Positions 27,001 to 39,280 of a stretch of 64,000 bases of DNA are shown piece after piece. A program made the position numbers and the translations under genes. The stretch comes from Neelides folsomi (lineage: Eukaryota; Arthropoda; Collembola; Neelipleona; Neelidae), in contig JAQGBZ010000274.1 in assembly GCA_034687125.1 (NCBI GenBank), forward strand, positions 22,428 to 86,427, written 5' to 3'. Under the pieces are notes generated by a model. The model was not told the DNA's origin. It worked only from the letters and a program-made list of their open reading frames with translations, and ran no database searches. Position 1 is the stretch's first letter. Every line of letters begins with the position of its first letter.

Positions 27001-30000
27001 TCAAACGCCTTGCCCTACGGTTTGAAGAATTGGAAATTGAGGAAATTCCATCTGATCTTCCCTTATTAAATGTTTCAAAGGGCAGAGCAAACGGCTTTTA
27101 TAACCCTTTTATTTATTCAATACCATTTCCCTTCAATTTACTCATTTATATTTTCAAAACCTCTTTTGTGGGCAAAATTAACAATTAATAAAGAAACTGC
27201 AATTCATGGTCGATAAAGACCTAGCACATCCAACATTTTCACGTTTAGTAACTTTACACACATTATTTGCATATAGCTATTTAAAATACTTTATTGTTAT
27301 TTTAACATGCTTAAAGCAATTAGCTTAAATTAGAATCACATCAATAAAATCATTAATGGTTAGTTTAATTAAACGTGTATTATTCGAATTGAGCCAAAAT
27401 TAGACCCAGATATTGATATAAAATTACACGGAATAATTAACCCTAAGCCCCTTTAGCTATTAACCACCCAAAAGGAAATTAGAGAAGATGTTCATTTCGC
27501 AATGTGTAAATAGATCCACCTGGGTAAGAGGATTTGGAGGAAAATAAAGACGAAAATTGAAATAATACACGCTTTGTGTGTCGAAACTATCGATTCCTCT
27601 GGGATTTGAGTGATAAGAGCATCAACCTGGGCCACCTAAACATTATAAACATATCCAATTCAATTTGTTCTTTGTTTGATATACGATGCAACAATAACTC
27701 GTCGATTCATATTGCCTACATCAAATATTTTCCTTTGAACATAGTTCACATAGTTTATTTTACACTATGTATGTAAGTGTATTAATATTATAACAATAAA
27801 ATTATTAGGAGAATTGATATTCTGAAAGTATAATGGAGCATTGGTTTTGCCCTATATTTGATATAAGAATTTAAAATGGAATATTGTAGAGTGGCGGTGA
27901 TGTGGCGGTCGTTGAAGTTTGTAATACTCGCCCAAACATACAATAATTATTGTCAAATATTCAATTGAAAGCTCAAAGCTCGAGTTGTATTTACTTAGCT
28001 CCACTATCCTCCATTGAGAAGTGTATTTGGTATAATTATAAAACAAACGTTCCCTATGTTGAAAGATAAGGACAACTAATGAGAGTTTCCAAATCTCCAC
28101 TTTATTCCCCGCGTCCTTAATTAAATTCCAAACATGGAGGAGGAAATTAAAAAGGAAGCTTGTGAGAGCGGAACTAAACAAATTATTGGAACAGCCACCG
28201 TAATAATAATCCATTTACTATTCTTTTCCCAAGGTGGAAGAAAGTGAAAGAAATGAGGAAGGAATTAGCATTTATGTAACCATGAATAAAGAAACCTTTC
28301 ATTTCCTCTCAATTAGCTCTTTGTGAGGTCTGATGAGATTCAAAGGGGGAAAAGGTAACGAGGAGATCCTTCCTCCTGAAGGTAATTAAATGAGGTGGCT
28401 GGATGGATGACGGAATTCAAAATGGTCTTGTTACTTGTTAGAACCTCAAGACTCCCCAGTGAAGAAAGAGAACCAAAGACGGGGATTTAATACAGCGGGA
28501 AAGGTTGGGTTGAAGAGATTCCGCTTTTATTCAATTTTCCACAGAGTTGGAGCCGAGATGAGAACTTGAGTTGTCCGTAAGTGTATGAGATTTAATATAA
28601 CGAGATGGAATTAAATTCACCCCTTTATGCCTCCGTCAGTGGAAAACTCAATTATTTCATTTCGATCCCTTTCATATACACAGCCTTCTTTTCCTACCCT
28701 ATTTAGTGTGAAAAGGGTTTATTTAAATGAGATAATTGATTCTCATTTATATTCGCTTCACTCAGCCAGTCTGATCGATGGAGCCTTCAGTTTTATAGCA
28801 AAACTACTTATATATGTCCATCTTCCATATGTTACTCAAAAGAATAATTTTTGGTTATGACTTATGAGCGATATTAGTGATACTATGTATATCAAAGTAC
28901 GCATTTGGAAATGTAATATTGGAAGTGTATTATTTCTACAATACGTTATATCTCATTGAGTTAAGAGAGATGATATGAAGGGAGTGGAAGAAGCTTGAAA
29001 TCTTAATATTGAAATGAGTGATTTTCCAATATTGAAAAATGAATGAGGAAGAGATCCATTAATCACTTCCCGCTATTTGAATGGAGATGAGGGCCGCTTT
29101 CACTTAAACTTTCCCTAGAGTCGGAAAAGAGAGGATTCATTGCATTAGGGAAGTTGTATGTGAGGGAAGTAATTCGCCCGAAATTTATTATTCGGTTCGG
29201 TGGAAAAACCCGAGTTCCTTTCATCTTCCTTCTATCCTTAATTTCTTTAACTTTCTAATTAGCTCTTCATAATCAACTTTTGACATTTTATAATTGCCCT
29301 ACCCAAAGTCGAGCTTCAATTTAAACGTAATTATTTGCATTTCACTGCTTTATAACCTTTCCTTTCACGACATAAAAGCAAACATTCGTAAGCATACATA
29401 AATACTCCTATGATACACTTCTACATACCCAATTTTACATTATACCTTCTTGTTATACAAATACAGATATAGTACATATCCTACATAAATAGTATATTGT
29501 ACTTTACTCTATAAATATAAGTAATACCAGTACTGGTTTATGTATGAAAATATATTTAAGCCCCTTAAAGGACACAATTTAGCTTAAAAACTAAAATGTA
29601 TGCAAATACTATAAATATCTACCATGCAATGTAATTAGATATTTAAATATTAAAATATTCACACTGGTAATAAATAACAATGTTGGAAGAATGGTCGGGG
29701 GTCAACACCAATAGATAAATTGAATGTTGGACAAATACGCCTTTCGACACTCTGCCTTCATCCTTCATAAATAAGCCATATTGTTGTTGGAAAGAGACGT
29801 GAGGATTGGCGAGGGATCGAGGAAAGTGTTTCGCGTGGGAAAGTGAAACTTTTCCACATCGCTCACTTCTCTCTCACTTTTCTCTCCTCCAGTTGAATAT
29901 GAGAGAGAAATGTCCTCGAGATAGAAAGAAACCAAGGAAATTGCAGGAACATTCCTCAAAATTCTAGACCTATAAATATAAGACTTGCATGGTGGAAACT

Positions 30001-33000
30001 CATACGGTCTACACAAAACCATATGAGAAATATAAGCAATTTAAATTAAGTGTCTATCACGAGCTTCATGATATCATTCAAGTATTATGTACACAAGTCT
30101 TGTATTTAATGAGGATTTCTTATAACATAATTTATTTCCCGTGAGTTCATTGGGTCTGGAATTCTTGAGACTGGCAGGTGAGTTAATACATAAAGTAGAA
30201 AGAGAAGAAAGATGCGAGATATTTAAGGTAGACAGGACGAAATTTGGTAAGCATTGTATGCTTCAAAGAAACATGATACCTTGCATGTATTTGCCATTGT
30301 TGGTATACTTATCACAATAAGCGAACGACTGTCGTTGAAAGGAAAGGGGATACAAAAAAAGACTTATCACTGACGAAGACGAATTGAGAGAAAATATCAA
30401 AATCAATATTTTTGAATACAAATGAAAATGCACGATGAGTTGATTCAAATCAATAATTCAGAAACATTACACTATGAAATATTATGCTCTCACTTTAAGA
30501 ACAATATTAATATTGCTTACTAAAACACTTTTTCCAATTGACAGCTTTGACGCATATGAAGTAATATGAAATGAACACAAAGTTATTCGACGTTTTGATC
30601 AAATACATCCTTTAAATAATTTTAATCTTGATTCTTCCAACTTTGCAAATAAGAGTGAAATAATTTGCAAAAGTTTGGCATATCAAAAGGGAAAGTTTTG
30701 CATGATTCAGCTTTAACCTTCAAATCACCGAATTAATGGAGAAATAAATATAGCCGAATGGGTGATGGTTGTAATTGAAAGAGAAAGAGGAGAATCAGCG
30801 AAATTCCCAATCTCCTCATCTTTCCCATTCATCTAGGAGTTAATTAATAAAAGAAAAGGAGATGAGATTGTATAGGGATATTCTCCCTCTCACCCACATT
30901 CAACTCCCACGCCCAAACGAATCTCTCAAAGATGCCTTGAGAGAAAGAAAGAGAAAAGGAAGAAATCCTTTCCTAATCCGACAAGGAAGGCTAAAGCAGA
31001 CGATTCCTCTTTTAAAAGGGTAAAAAACCCTTTTTCCTTTCTTTAAATCTCAGAGTCAGTCTGGGTAGTATAGATCACTCAACCCGTCGAATAAATGAAA
31101 TTCGACGAATCCTATTTTAACAAAACATGCTCAATCAAAAAATAACAATCACTTCAAATTGGACTAAACATTTTAAAATCCCATAAACAAATAAAAGTAA
31201 AAAATGGCAAACATTTTAAAAAGAACTGTTGATAAAAGTTATGATGTTATGAACGATCAAATATTTACCATCTAATTTCTCTCATAACTTTTCTTTTAAA
31301 GGCCCTTTAAAAGTATAAAGTTTGACAAGGAGGGGATGGAATGATTTATGGAAGTTAGAAGTGATTGAATGGTGAAATCAAAGGAGGAGAGAAGAATTGG
31401 AATTTATGTGAGTTGAATTGAGCCGAATGAGACTTTGGTTCTTAAGAAGCAATTTGGAGGAGTCGAGAGGAAATGTAAAGGACGAAGAAAGATGTGTGTA
31501 TTTAGGACGGGCGGAGTTGATCTCTTCTGTAAATTTGAGTTTCTTCGTCCGAGGGCAAGATATATTGTAATTCCCTGGAAGTGTATAGTGAAATACTAAC
31601 TTTTATTTACGCCTAAAATATAAGGAAGCGGCATATAATAATAGAAAGCCCGGGTTCCTTCTGTGGGTAAATAGCAGGGAGGTTCAAGAAAAAAAAATCA
31701 ATTGGGAGAGAATAATCTTTCAAATTGATTTTTCTCTTGAGTCTCTCCGTCGTCTTCACCAACCAAAGGCGGATTCCGGGTCGGAGTGAATGAAGAAGAG
31801 GCGGGTGAGGAGGAAATTGGATCGCTGAGACTACATATAAAATAAGATGGAAATTGAGAATCAAATGAAGGACTCCTCCGATGAGATCCAACACACTCAA
31901 CCCACTTACCCATCACTGCTCTAATCCAAAATATTCGTAAATATATTACTCCTCCCTTCGTATCAAATCATATCAGACTTACTTAATGCACCCAGTATGA
32001 GCATAGTATAAGGTGTGTTCTAGTTAAAGTGTATCGACGTGCTTTTTAAATTTCCCTTTTTCATATCTCTACCATAATATGATATAGACAGGTCCTATTT
32101 TATCTTGGAGAATTTCTTAAAAAATTCTCCCCACGAACTCACACATGATTCAATAGGCAATTCTCCTCTCTATGCAGATTCCATCAAATTCCTTATGCTC
32201 TCGAGCCAAAGTTTATGTAATGTCATATGAGTTGCATAACTTTCAATGCCTTCACCCCTTTTCTTCCCTCTTTGGATTATCAGCCTGGTTTTTGAAGGAA
32301 ATTCGTTAAAGTTTGGAAATACGGTCGGGAGTATAAAGCAGAATAATACATAGTCCTAATATTAGAGTAGATGAGATACTAATAACGATACGGATAAAAA
32401 GGGGGATGTATTCTTTGTATGGAATTTTATTCAATTCACGCGCGCCTATTCCCCCCATCTCATCTTTTCTCAAATCGTGTATGTCTATTGTCCATTAAAA
32501 AATAATGAGGTCTAAAAGTGAATTCATGAATATAAACTTTAAAAGAAATAAAACTTCACTCAATGGAAAGTTGAAAAGGAAATAAAAGAAAGTCCTTATA
32601 TAAATAAACGCAGAAATATTTAGATAGGTGTAGATATTATTTAATATGCTTTCTTTTTGCATAATAAGCATTAGTAGTGAATATTTTAGTTGCACGGCAT
32701 TTTATATAAAGTTAGCAAAGCATGACAACGTGACTATTCATCTCGCGGCAGTTGGGCGACCGCAGAGGAAGCTTTTCTTCTCAAATGCAAAGTTTGGGGA
32801 AATCTCCAAATATTCGGAGAGGCGGGAGAAAAGTATTATTTGCTCACCGAGCCGTGAATAACATAATGAACCATCGCCCCAATGCCCACACCTCACAACA
32901 CACACACACACTTCACTCTCTACATACATCCTTTACACCAAACCTAAAACCCTTTTTACTTCATTCAAACTAATACTTTTTCCCTAGAAGATTCTTAACA

Positions 33001-35137
33001 ATGCAAAATTATATGTAAAGGGTATAGTTTACCTATGAACCATACAACCCTTCTAAAGACAGATGTAATATCTTCATAGGTATCTGTATAGTAAAGTGTG
33101 ATAAAATGTAAAGTCATGTATGCAAGTAAGTTTATACAGAAAAGGTATAGTGAATAGTGGATATTTAAGCTCTATAAAATAAAATCAGCCAGATAGGCAT
33201 AATAAATGGTACAATGGATTGTATAAGGTAATACACGTAGGAAAAGAAAGGCGCTTTCACTGTCACCTTATATAAGATTAAATTCGCAAAGGACATGAGG
33301 ACATGACACGAAGGATACGGAGAAATTCCATCTCAACACGTGCAAGCATTGAAAGGATAATTGAAGAGGTGGAACCCGTCGAAGCTCCATAAAGTCTATT
33401 TAACTTCTATTGTACCATTCACATCCTTAATTATACCTTTACATCCTTTCTATTTATCAATCCTCTGGTTTATCACTAACTTCTTAACTAGCACTGAAGT
33501 GAAAGCAGTAAAATTACCTGGATGGTTTATATCTACATAATTTATAAATGTATCCTCCACGGATGGTTTGTATAAAGTTAAATATAATATGATAATATGA
33601 AGAGGCATAATAATGGCCTTGTTTAATAATAAGATGCGTGGTATAAAATATACATAATGTAAGATGATTCTCGGATCCTCGTTTTATACTGCAAGGTATA
33701 AACCGACGTTTTATGTTATTTGTATAAGGAGGGAAGTAAGAAGGAGTTGCGGGCGACGCTGAGCCATTAAACCGGGTTTCGTGTGGAGGTAATGAGAGTC
33801 GAAGAGGGAACTCAATTAAGATTTATATAAACTCCCATCTTATTTACGAGAGTGTAAGGAGGGGCGGAATTGAATTACATCTTCGCTCTTCTCCTCCCTC
33901 GAGGATCTCAAAAACTGATGGCCACACTGCCAAGACCAGAGAAAATGTATCTAAACAGAGCTAATTCCAAAATGGTTCAGTCGCTCGGGACTTGGTTCCA
34001 ACTATAAGTTCATATAAATAGGAAGTCCAACAAGTGACCATCACTCATCTTCATCCTCTCCCATTATGATTTCCATTTCACATCGTCCTCAACTCCCATG
34101 TTGATATAAAGAACCGCATTTTTATAATTCCCAACTGGTCCACTTTCTCCACAATTAATCAATCCTATCTTCTTCCTCAACATTATTAAAACAATACAAG
34201 ACCCAATTAGTTGTGTAAAATGCAATATTTACTAAATATGTATTGATCAATTTGTATGCAAAAATGGAGAAATTTTTTCACATTTGATATTTATGAAAGA
34301 TGTACCCGATGTACATTATATTAGTATTACGTAAAATGTAAAGTATGTATGTAATGTAAATATTTATATTAAGTATTTTCATAAGAAACTTGTATTGATC
34401 CGTTTGTTAGAGAAAATAAGTAAGGATGGATGTGTTTAATGTTTTAATTAATTTAACCCTCCTCCGCCCTTCCCCACGTAGGAGAAGTGCAGGGGATAAA
34501 AAATGAGGAGGTTTAATATTAAAACCTCGGGAGAGTTGCAAAGTCCCTTCCTCGTTCTTTATTCTGCTAAAGGGCTGAATCCCTCCAGGACTCATCCGAG
34601 TCAGAGCATGAAGAAGAAAGAATGGGAGAAGTTGAAGAGAAATAGAAAGAATACACAGGACAGAACGAGATTAACCAAACTTTAACTTTTCCTGCACACG
34701 AGCGAATGCCCCGACCGCCCCACGCGTACTTCCTCCAACAATGTCCAAACAAATGAATTCTTTAAACCCGATTTACGCTCAACAACGCACCGCCACAAAC
34801 TCTCAATTCTCATCACTTCTCATCAATTATATAAATGAATTACCAACAATTGGAAATCATTATCTGGCCCATCTTTGTAAATAAAACCGATAAAAACAAT
34901 AAAGAGAAAGTTAACCTGTTTCACTTTCGTACACAAATACAGATAAAAGAGAAAGTTGGAACAAGGGAAATTAAAACTTTTAGTAGATTAAAATTGAAAT
35001 TAAAAAAGACTATTAAACGGATCTTAAATTTCCTCTTTAATTTACTTAATTATTTTTAAGGATTAATGAAAGAAGATCAACTTACGGAAAGAACCAAGGA
35101 AGATAATGAGGAAGAAGAACGGCCCCGAACTCATCAT
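9061..35137 (-). CDS. Dscam: Dscam-type immunoglobulin superfamily receptor, 29 exons, 1741 aa
   Basis: Homophilic cell-adhesion receptor of neurons and, in arthropods, haemocytes. Exons (high to low): 35137-35086, 26917-26727, 26660-26549, 26400-26340, 26253-26156, 26068-25931, 21624-21504, 20561-20410, 18914-18642, 18479-18335, 18179-17755, 17629-17484, 17411-17264, 16865-16752, 15382-15224, 14644-14503, 14233-13959, 13749-13258, 13110-12829, 12709-12570, 12460-12164, 12064-11842, 11730-11545, 11444-11296, 11197-11068, 10982-10639, 9524-9452, 9293-9239, 9163-9061. All phases agree (5226 nt). Exon 1 is a signal peptide, MMSSGPFFFLIIFLGSF. Then come Ig1-9, FN3 1-4, Ig10, FN3 5-6, each Ig with its cysteine pair (for example MYQCFVSN in Ig4, VYTCTAQN in Ig7). 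A membrane span, TLIIVIPIIMAFVAVCGMFW, precedes a tail of about 155 residues with DDVCPYATFQLP, ending SYHINV. Ig5 RFLVGQYVTIHDKVISHLNI is nearly arthropod consensus. The two ATGs at the start are equivalent. Confidence 0.95.
9652..10477 (+). CDS. Elongin-B-like ubiquitin-fold protein with lysine-rich N-terminal extension
   Basis: Four exons (9652-9762, 9885-9981, 10095-10239, 10342-10477) give 162 residues. From residue 38 it parallels Elongin B throughout: NVFLIVRRLNTTIF matches the ELOB start VFLMIRR..TTIF, the middle keeps the EEVRLFYEKVEL block, and the end WEEVNITPYSPIPEVPEELR matches the ELOB Pro-rich tail. Elongin B pairs with Elongin C as the adaptor of cullin-2/5 ubiquitin ligases and of the elongin transcription factor. 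Residues 1-37 (MPKKGKEKKGRSKKKKSKSR, then an acidic stretch) are absent from normal ELOB and look like a nuclear or nucleolar targeting tail. It lies inside the Dscam intron between the membrane-span exon and the cytoplasmic exons, on the opposite strand. It could be a diverged paralogue rather than the main ELOB. The upstream ATG at 9636 closes after seven codons, so 9652 is the start. Confidence 0.82.
22516..25173 (+). CDS. SEC14-like CRAL-TRIO lipid-transfer protein, short, nested in a Dscam intron
   Basis: Six in-phase exons (22516-22554, 22656-22766, 22881-22998, 24501-24689, 24779-24859, 25001-25173) encode 236 residues. SEC14-like proteins bind and move phosphoinositides or hydrophobic ligands between membranes. 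The CRAL-TRIO-N part reads FREKFEGVCDGERDEYFARW and KASDWNEENAEKMLKK, then the SLNWRLENGID block. The lipid-binding part shows DNSPIIYVPLGRWNIRK, DMEGYSIKQLASITG, SFEANYPEMTKETHFIN and PKIFMLIFNIVKPLLSKSS, all hallmark blocks of the family. The protein stops soon after this last block without the usual K-x-L...LP-x-EYGG end and without a GOLD domain, so it may be a reduced or decaying paralogue. The gene lies wholly within the Dscam intron between the Ig2 and Ig3 exons, on the opposite strand. Exon 2 uses the acceptor tttttcaag at 22655; the nearby tttag gives a frameshift. Confidence 0.82.
26918..35085 (-). other. Dscam first intron, 8.2 kb, no nested gene seen
   Basis: Lies between the signal-peptide exon (ending 35086, donor gtaagt) and the Ig1 exon. 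Phase 1 on both sides matches, joining F to R-I-H-V. Inside I find no exon, RNA gene or transposon I can support; open frames are short and of biased composition. Several long purine-rich and pyrimidine-rich runs and a CA tract at about 32899-32911 are present. Long first introns often carry enhancers, but no individual site can be named from sequence alone. Confidence 0.6.
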
Positions 35138-37363
35138 TTTCCTTTCAGCAATAATTTCTCCTTTTGTAAAGTTATTTTGATTTATACAGAGCGGGTATTA
35201 GTTATATCACCAGTTACTGTTGTGTACATTGGAGGTGTTTGGTCGTCTTCGTTCCGGACCGAACGGAACTTAAGGATCCGTTCAAACAAAAGTTCTCCTT
35301 AGGATTCCGACCTCATCGCCCAAATGTCACGTTTCGGTTCGCTCTCTCCGCAGTCATTTTCCTTCCCAAAGTCCCCCGCCAATTCCCACTTCTAGCCTCC
35401 TTCGAAGGCTGCACTCTTTATTATTCATTCTCTTGTTATGATTATCATTATTTGTTTACGCCAAACATCTTCTGCCCTTTATTTATTATTTCACTATTTG
35501 ATACCGGTGAGCCTTTGGCGTATAACCAGGCAATAGGAAGAGCAATAACTATTTATTTTACAATTCTCTATTATGTATAGCGTCTCGAGCTCAATGATCT
35601 GGGCACTTCAGATTTCCTCAGACCAAAAGCACCAGCACGCACATCTCGAATATTTATATGGCAAGGAAAATTTATAGATAATTAATTAGAATTTTTGCAT
35701 TTATCTTAAATCACTTTAATAGTTCAACATGCCATTCCTTATTTTGCTTGTATAAGGTCAAATGTCAATCATTTTTATTAATTAATTGAATAATATTAAT
35801 ATATTTCTTCTATGATTAAATAGATACCAATTGGTCGTTTTTATGAGTAGATTAAGGATTAAGTTGATCATTTAATTGGTAACGAACTAACATTAAGTTA
35901 AAAATTAATTAAAGGCCAATATTAAAAAATAACATTGTTATGAATTTATGAATGCATGTATGTATATCAAAAGGAAACTGTAGGAGAACAATGTCAGCAT
36001 AAATTATAATTATTTAACACAAAACTCACGTGGCGGATCCGTAAAAGGGGAGCATAATTTATGATAAGGGTGAGGGGGAAATTGTGCGGAGGTAAGTTTT
36101 TCCGGTATACGAGAGTGCGGGATTTAATCAGGATGTTTGTATTCGAACAACGTTGAACGGCGGTTTGAGAGGAATCGACGGGCTTCCTTGGGATCCGGGA
36201 GACAACTGAGGATTTCACAGGAGATTCACCCGGGTACACACGACGGTATATCACGCCTGCTCTCTTACCAAAAGCATTACAACATTCCTCAATCTCCAAC
36301 CCTCACCACACATCATATTCACTGACAATCAAAAATCCAAATCCTTTTTCAATTATTGAGGGGAAATGATGTGAGATAAGAACGCTTAAAATCTTTTTAT
36401 TCTCCGCACTCTTAAAGAAAAATTAAATATGTTTAAATGCACATAATAAGATTTGGAAAGTTTAAATATGATTTCTCTGATATAGATGAATATGTTGACA
36501 TTATGAGAAATGACATTGGAAATATTACTGAAATATTAAATATTTTTATTATCAATAATTAATGAGATTATAGATGTTTTAACGGCGGAAATAGAGTAAA
36601 CAAATAAATAACATTACAGAACACGCGCTCGAACGAAACTTGTGAGCATTCGAAGGAATGACAAGGATATGTTCAATAATTAAATCTAAGCATTAGCTCA
36701 TACGTATACTAATATTCAACAGAAATATATTATTTAATAATATTACTAATTAGTTAGTTTAATACAGTAATACAAGTCAAGAAGTCGTTATAATTTAATT
36801 CTGCCTAATAGACCTGAGAAAAGCTTAATATTTAATATTTTGATATTACAAATTCGTCGTATGGAACTAAATTATTAATATAGGTAATAATTTTCTAAAT
36901 AACTTTATAAAAATTAACTTAATTGCAAATTGCAGTGAATATCAAACATACATTTAAGGGTTGTATACCAGGTAGTGCAATAGGCATATTATGAAATTTG
37001 AGATTTTGATTATTTAGGAAAAAATTTATTTTCTTTCTTCTCTAAAAGGAACAAAAATATAAACTAAAATTAAAATCAAATCATTTAAAGTCAAATCAAT
37101 TTAAAATTAAAGTGCATAAGATGTAATTAAGTAAATTCCACTCCCCCGAGCCTCGATCAAACTCGTTCTTAACTTGAATTCTTATTATGTCAAAAAATAC
37201 TTAAAAATGAAATGACAAACGAATATTAAATAAGGAACAAATCATAATTATGGTCTATAAATTACGAAAATAACAAATTTAAGCAGAAATGTTTAACAAA
37301 AAAGGATATTGAAATGAACGGATGACGAAGGAAGAGGGAGAGGAGAAAAAATAAATTTCTTCT
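35138..37363. other. Region upstream of Dscam, to the LEPROT stop codon
   Basis: About 2.2 kb that should contain the Dscam promoter and 5' UTR (minus strand, right of 35137) and the LEPROT 3' UTR (left of 37364). I see no coding exon. The frame on the minus strand at about 36000-36300 ends beside a gtgagt donor but has no recognisable protein content, so it was not called. Confidence 0.4.
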
Positions 37364-38162
37364 TCACCACATCGTGTAGTCAACGTCTTCGCCACCAAAT
37401 GTGAAAAAGAACCCAACAATTGTCAGAAAGACAACAACGTTCGCTCCCATCACGTACCAACAGGCAGCCGTTTCGATCTAAAAAGTTCAACAATTCCATA
37501 ATAGACACTTTAATTTAAAATCATAATTGACTAAGTCTAATTTACGCTTATTTGAGTTTTTGATATTGGCACTTAATGTTTACTATCAATACTTCAATAG
37601 CAATAACCAATAACTCTTATTATCAATGATATATTTGTTATGTTAAATGAGCTCACAATCGCTTTTGGACTTGGCGATCTGGCCATAACAATCGGGAGTC
37701 CAAATGCTGAAATTACGATTCCCATTGTGATGAAAATGGCGATGTCTTGACACGATGATGTCGAACTCATTCCGCTACTCATATACCTCCTTGCAACAAT
37801 CATTGGAATTGGGGACAGGAGGTAGAATGTTATGACAAACATTGGCCACCAACTAAAATCAAATTATACATTTAGATTTCGACGACGAAATTTTAACAAT
37901 GTAAGTGTTTATAATATTGTTCGTTAATATTATAACAAATGAAAAACTTGCTTGCTGTAAACTGCACATCCGATCACCAGCAAAGTCATTCCAACCGACC
38001 CAAAAAACGCCAATGTCACGAGGCTATAATTTTCATTCCATTCACATTCAATGGCCATTTTGTAATAGTTAATTTATAATGTAAATAGATTAAATTAACT
38101 TTTAAACAATTTTAATCCAAAATTAATAATAATTAATTTCCTTACGATTTTAAACCAGCCAT
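37364..38162 (-). CDS. LEPROT: LEPROT/VPS55 family endosomal membrane protein
   Basis: Four exons (38162-38146, 38023-37952, 37852-37657, 37477-37364) encode 132 residues, the normal family length (human 131). VPS55/LEPROT is a four-span membrane protein of late endosomes that acts with VPS68 in sorting to the lysosome/vacuole; in vertebrates it lowers surface leptin and growth-hormone receptors. The start MAGLKSLVTLAFFGSVGM, the YSNWWPMFVITFYLLSPIP span, the ARR after it, and AIFITMGIVISAFGLPIVMA all align with the family. The protein ends in GFFFTFGGEDVDYTMW, like the acidic LEPROT C-terminus. Intron 2 has a GC donor (AA|gcaagt), needed to keep the NWWPMF frame. No other gene overlaps it. 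Confidence 0.95.
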
Positions 38163-39280
38163 TTTCTTAAATTTTACCAGAGGAACAAGGAATTAAGTTA
38201 ATGCACTTTAATTTAGAAGTTTAATGTAATAACGGCTAATAACGTGTTAATTGAATCTCAACTTGAGCCCCAATTTAGTTTTCGTTCTTGTAATCAATAA
38301 TTACAAAATAGAAAACCCAATATCCAACACGTCCAACAGCCAATTTAATTTTGAAAACACGGCACGAATAACTTTATTTTAAAAATAAGACTATTGACTT
38401 ATGCTCTCACTATTCTCAATTAGTCGTAGTCCTCGTAGTCCCTTATGTCATTCAAATAACGATAATTTCAACTTCTTTTAATGCCGATCGACAATCTCGA
38501 AGTTGATGGTCTTATAAACCTTGAATCTTATTATTTCAGGTATTCAACCTTTACGACCTGAGAAAAGCGTCAACGTGAGATCATAGAACGGTAAGAATGG
38601 AACAAAAATTGACACTTAAGTTAATTAAATAATAAATATTGAAGTAGAAAGTATTAAATTCTTTCCGGATGCTTCACAATTGAATCACTTTGAAATTCGG
38701 CTAATAACGTAATATCAAAGCAGATGACACAGGGAAGTCTCTGTAGGTGTTAAAACCCTGCGCGGTCTCTAGCATAACAAAGGGTTATTGCCACTACAAA
38801 TCTCAATCAAGGGAAGTTCAACATGCAATGTTTATTAACCAAAGTTATGCAACTTTAATCTTTAATTATACCAATCATGGCCACGAGATTCACTTTAACC
38901 ATTATGTAAAATATTGCATAGATAGAATTATAATATGAGATGCATAAACTCACAATGATGGTGATGGTATGGTGTATATTCCAAATAATTATAATTACAA
39001 GTGTTTACTACTATAGTATTTAAATATGATAACACGATGCTTAAATAAATAGTAAATGCCGTTACTCACATCTGATATATTTAAATAGTACAAATTGATT
39101 CAATCGGAGTAATAATCAATCATTATTTTTGAAATTAATCAATAGTTTGAATATTTATAAATAATTTTGCAGAACTTTATTCAATTTAAAATGAAAAGAT
39201 TTCAAATTTTTAATTTGACCTTAAAATTGTGGATAGGAGAGGGGTAGTGTGATGTTTAACACCTTTTACGAACTCCCTCA
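38163..39280. other. Gap between LEPROT start and FAF1 stop
   Basis: About 1.1 kb, AT-rich. It should contain the LEPROT promoter and the FAF1 3' UTR, both on the minus strand. I see no exon, RNA gene or repeat worth naming. Confidence 0.4.

Noticed and set aside
31613-31916. Hydrophobic minus-strand frame considered as the Dscam signal-peptide exon
   Set aside because: No ATG in frame and no suitable phase-1 donor; the exon at 35137-35086 has ATG, hydrophobic core, gtaagt donor and the right phase.
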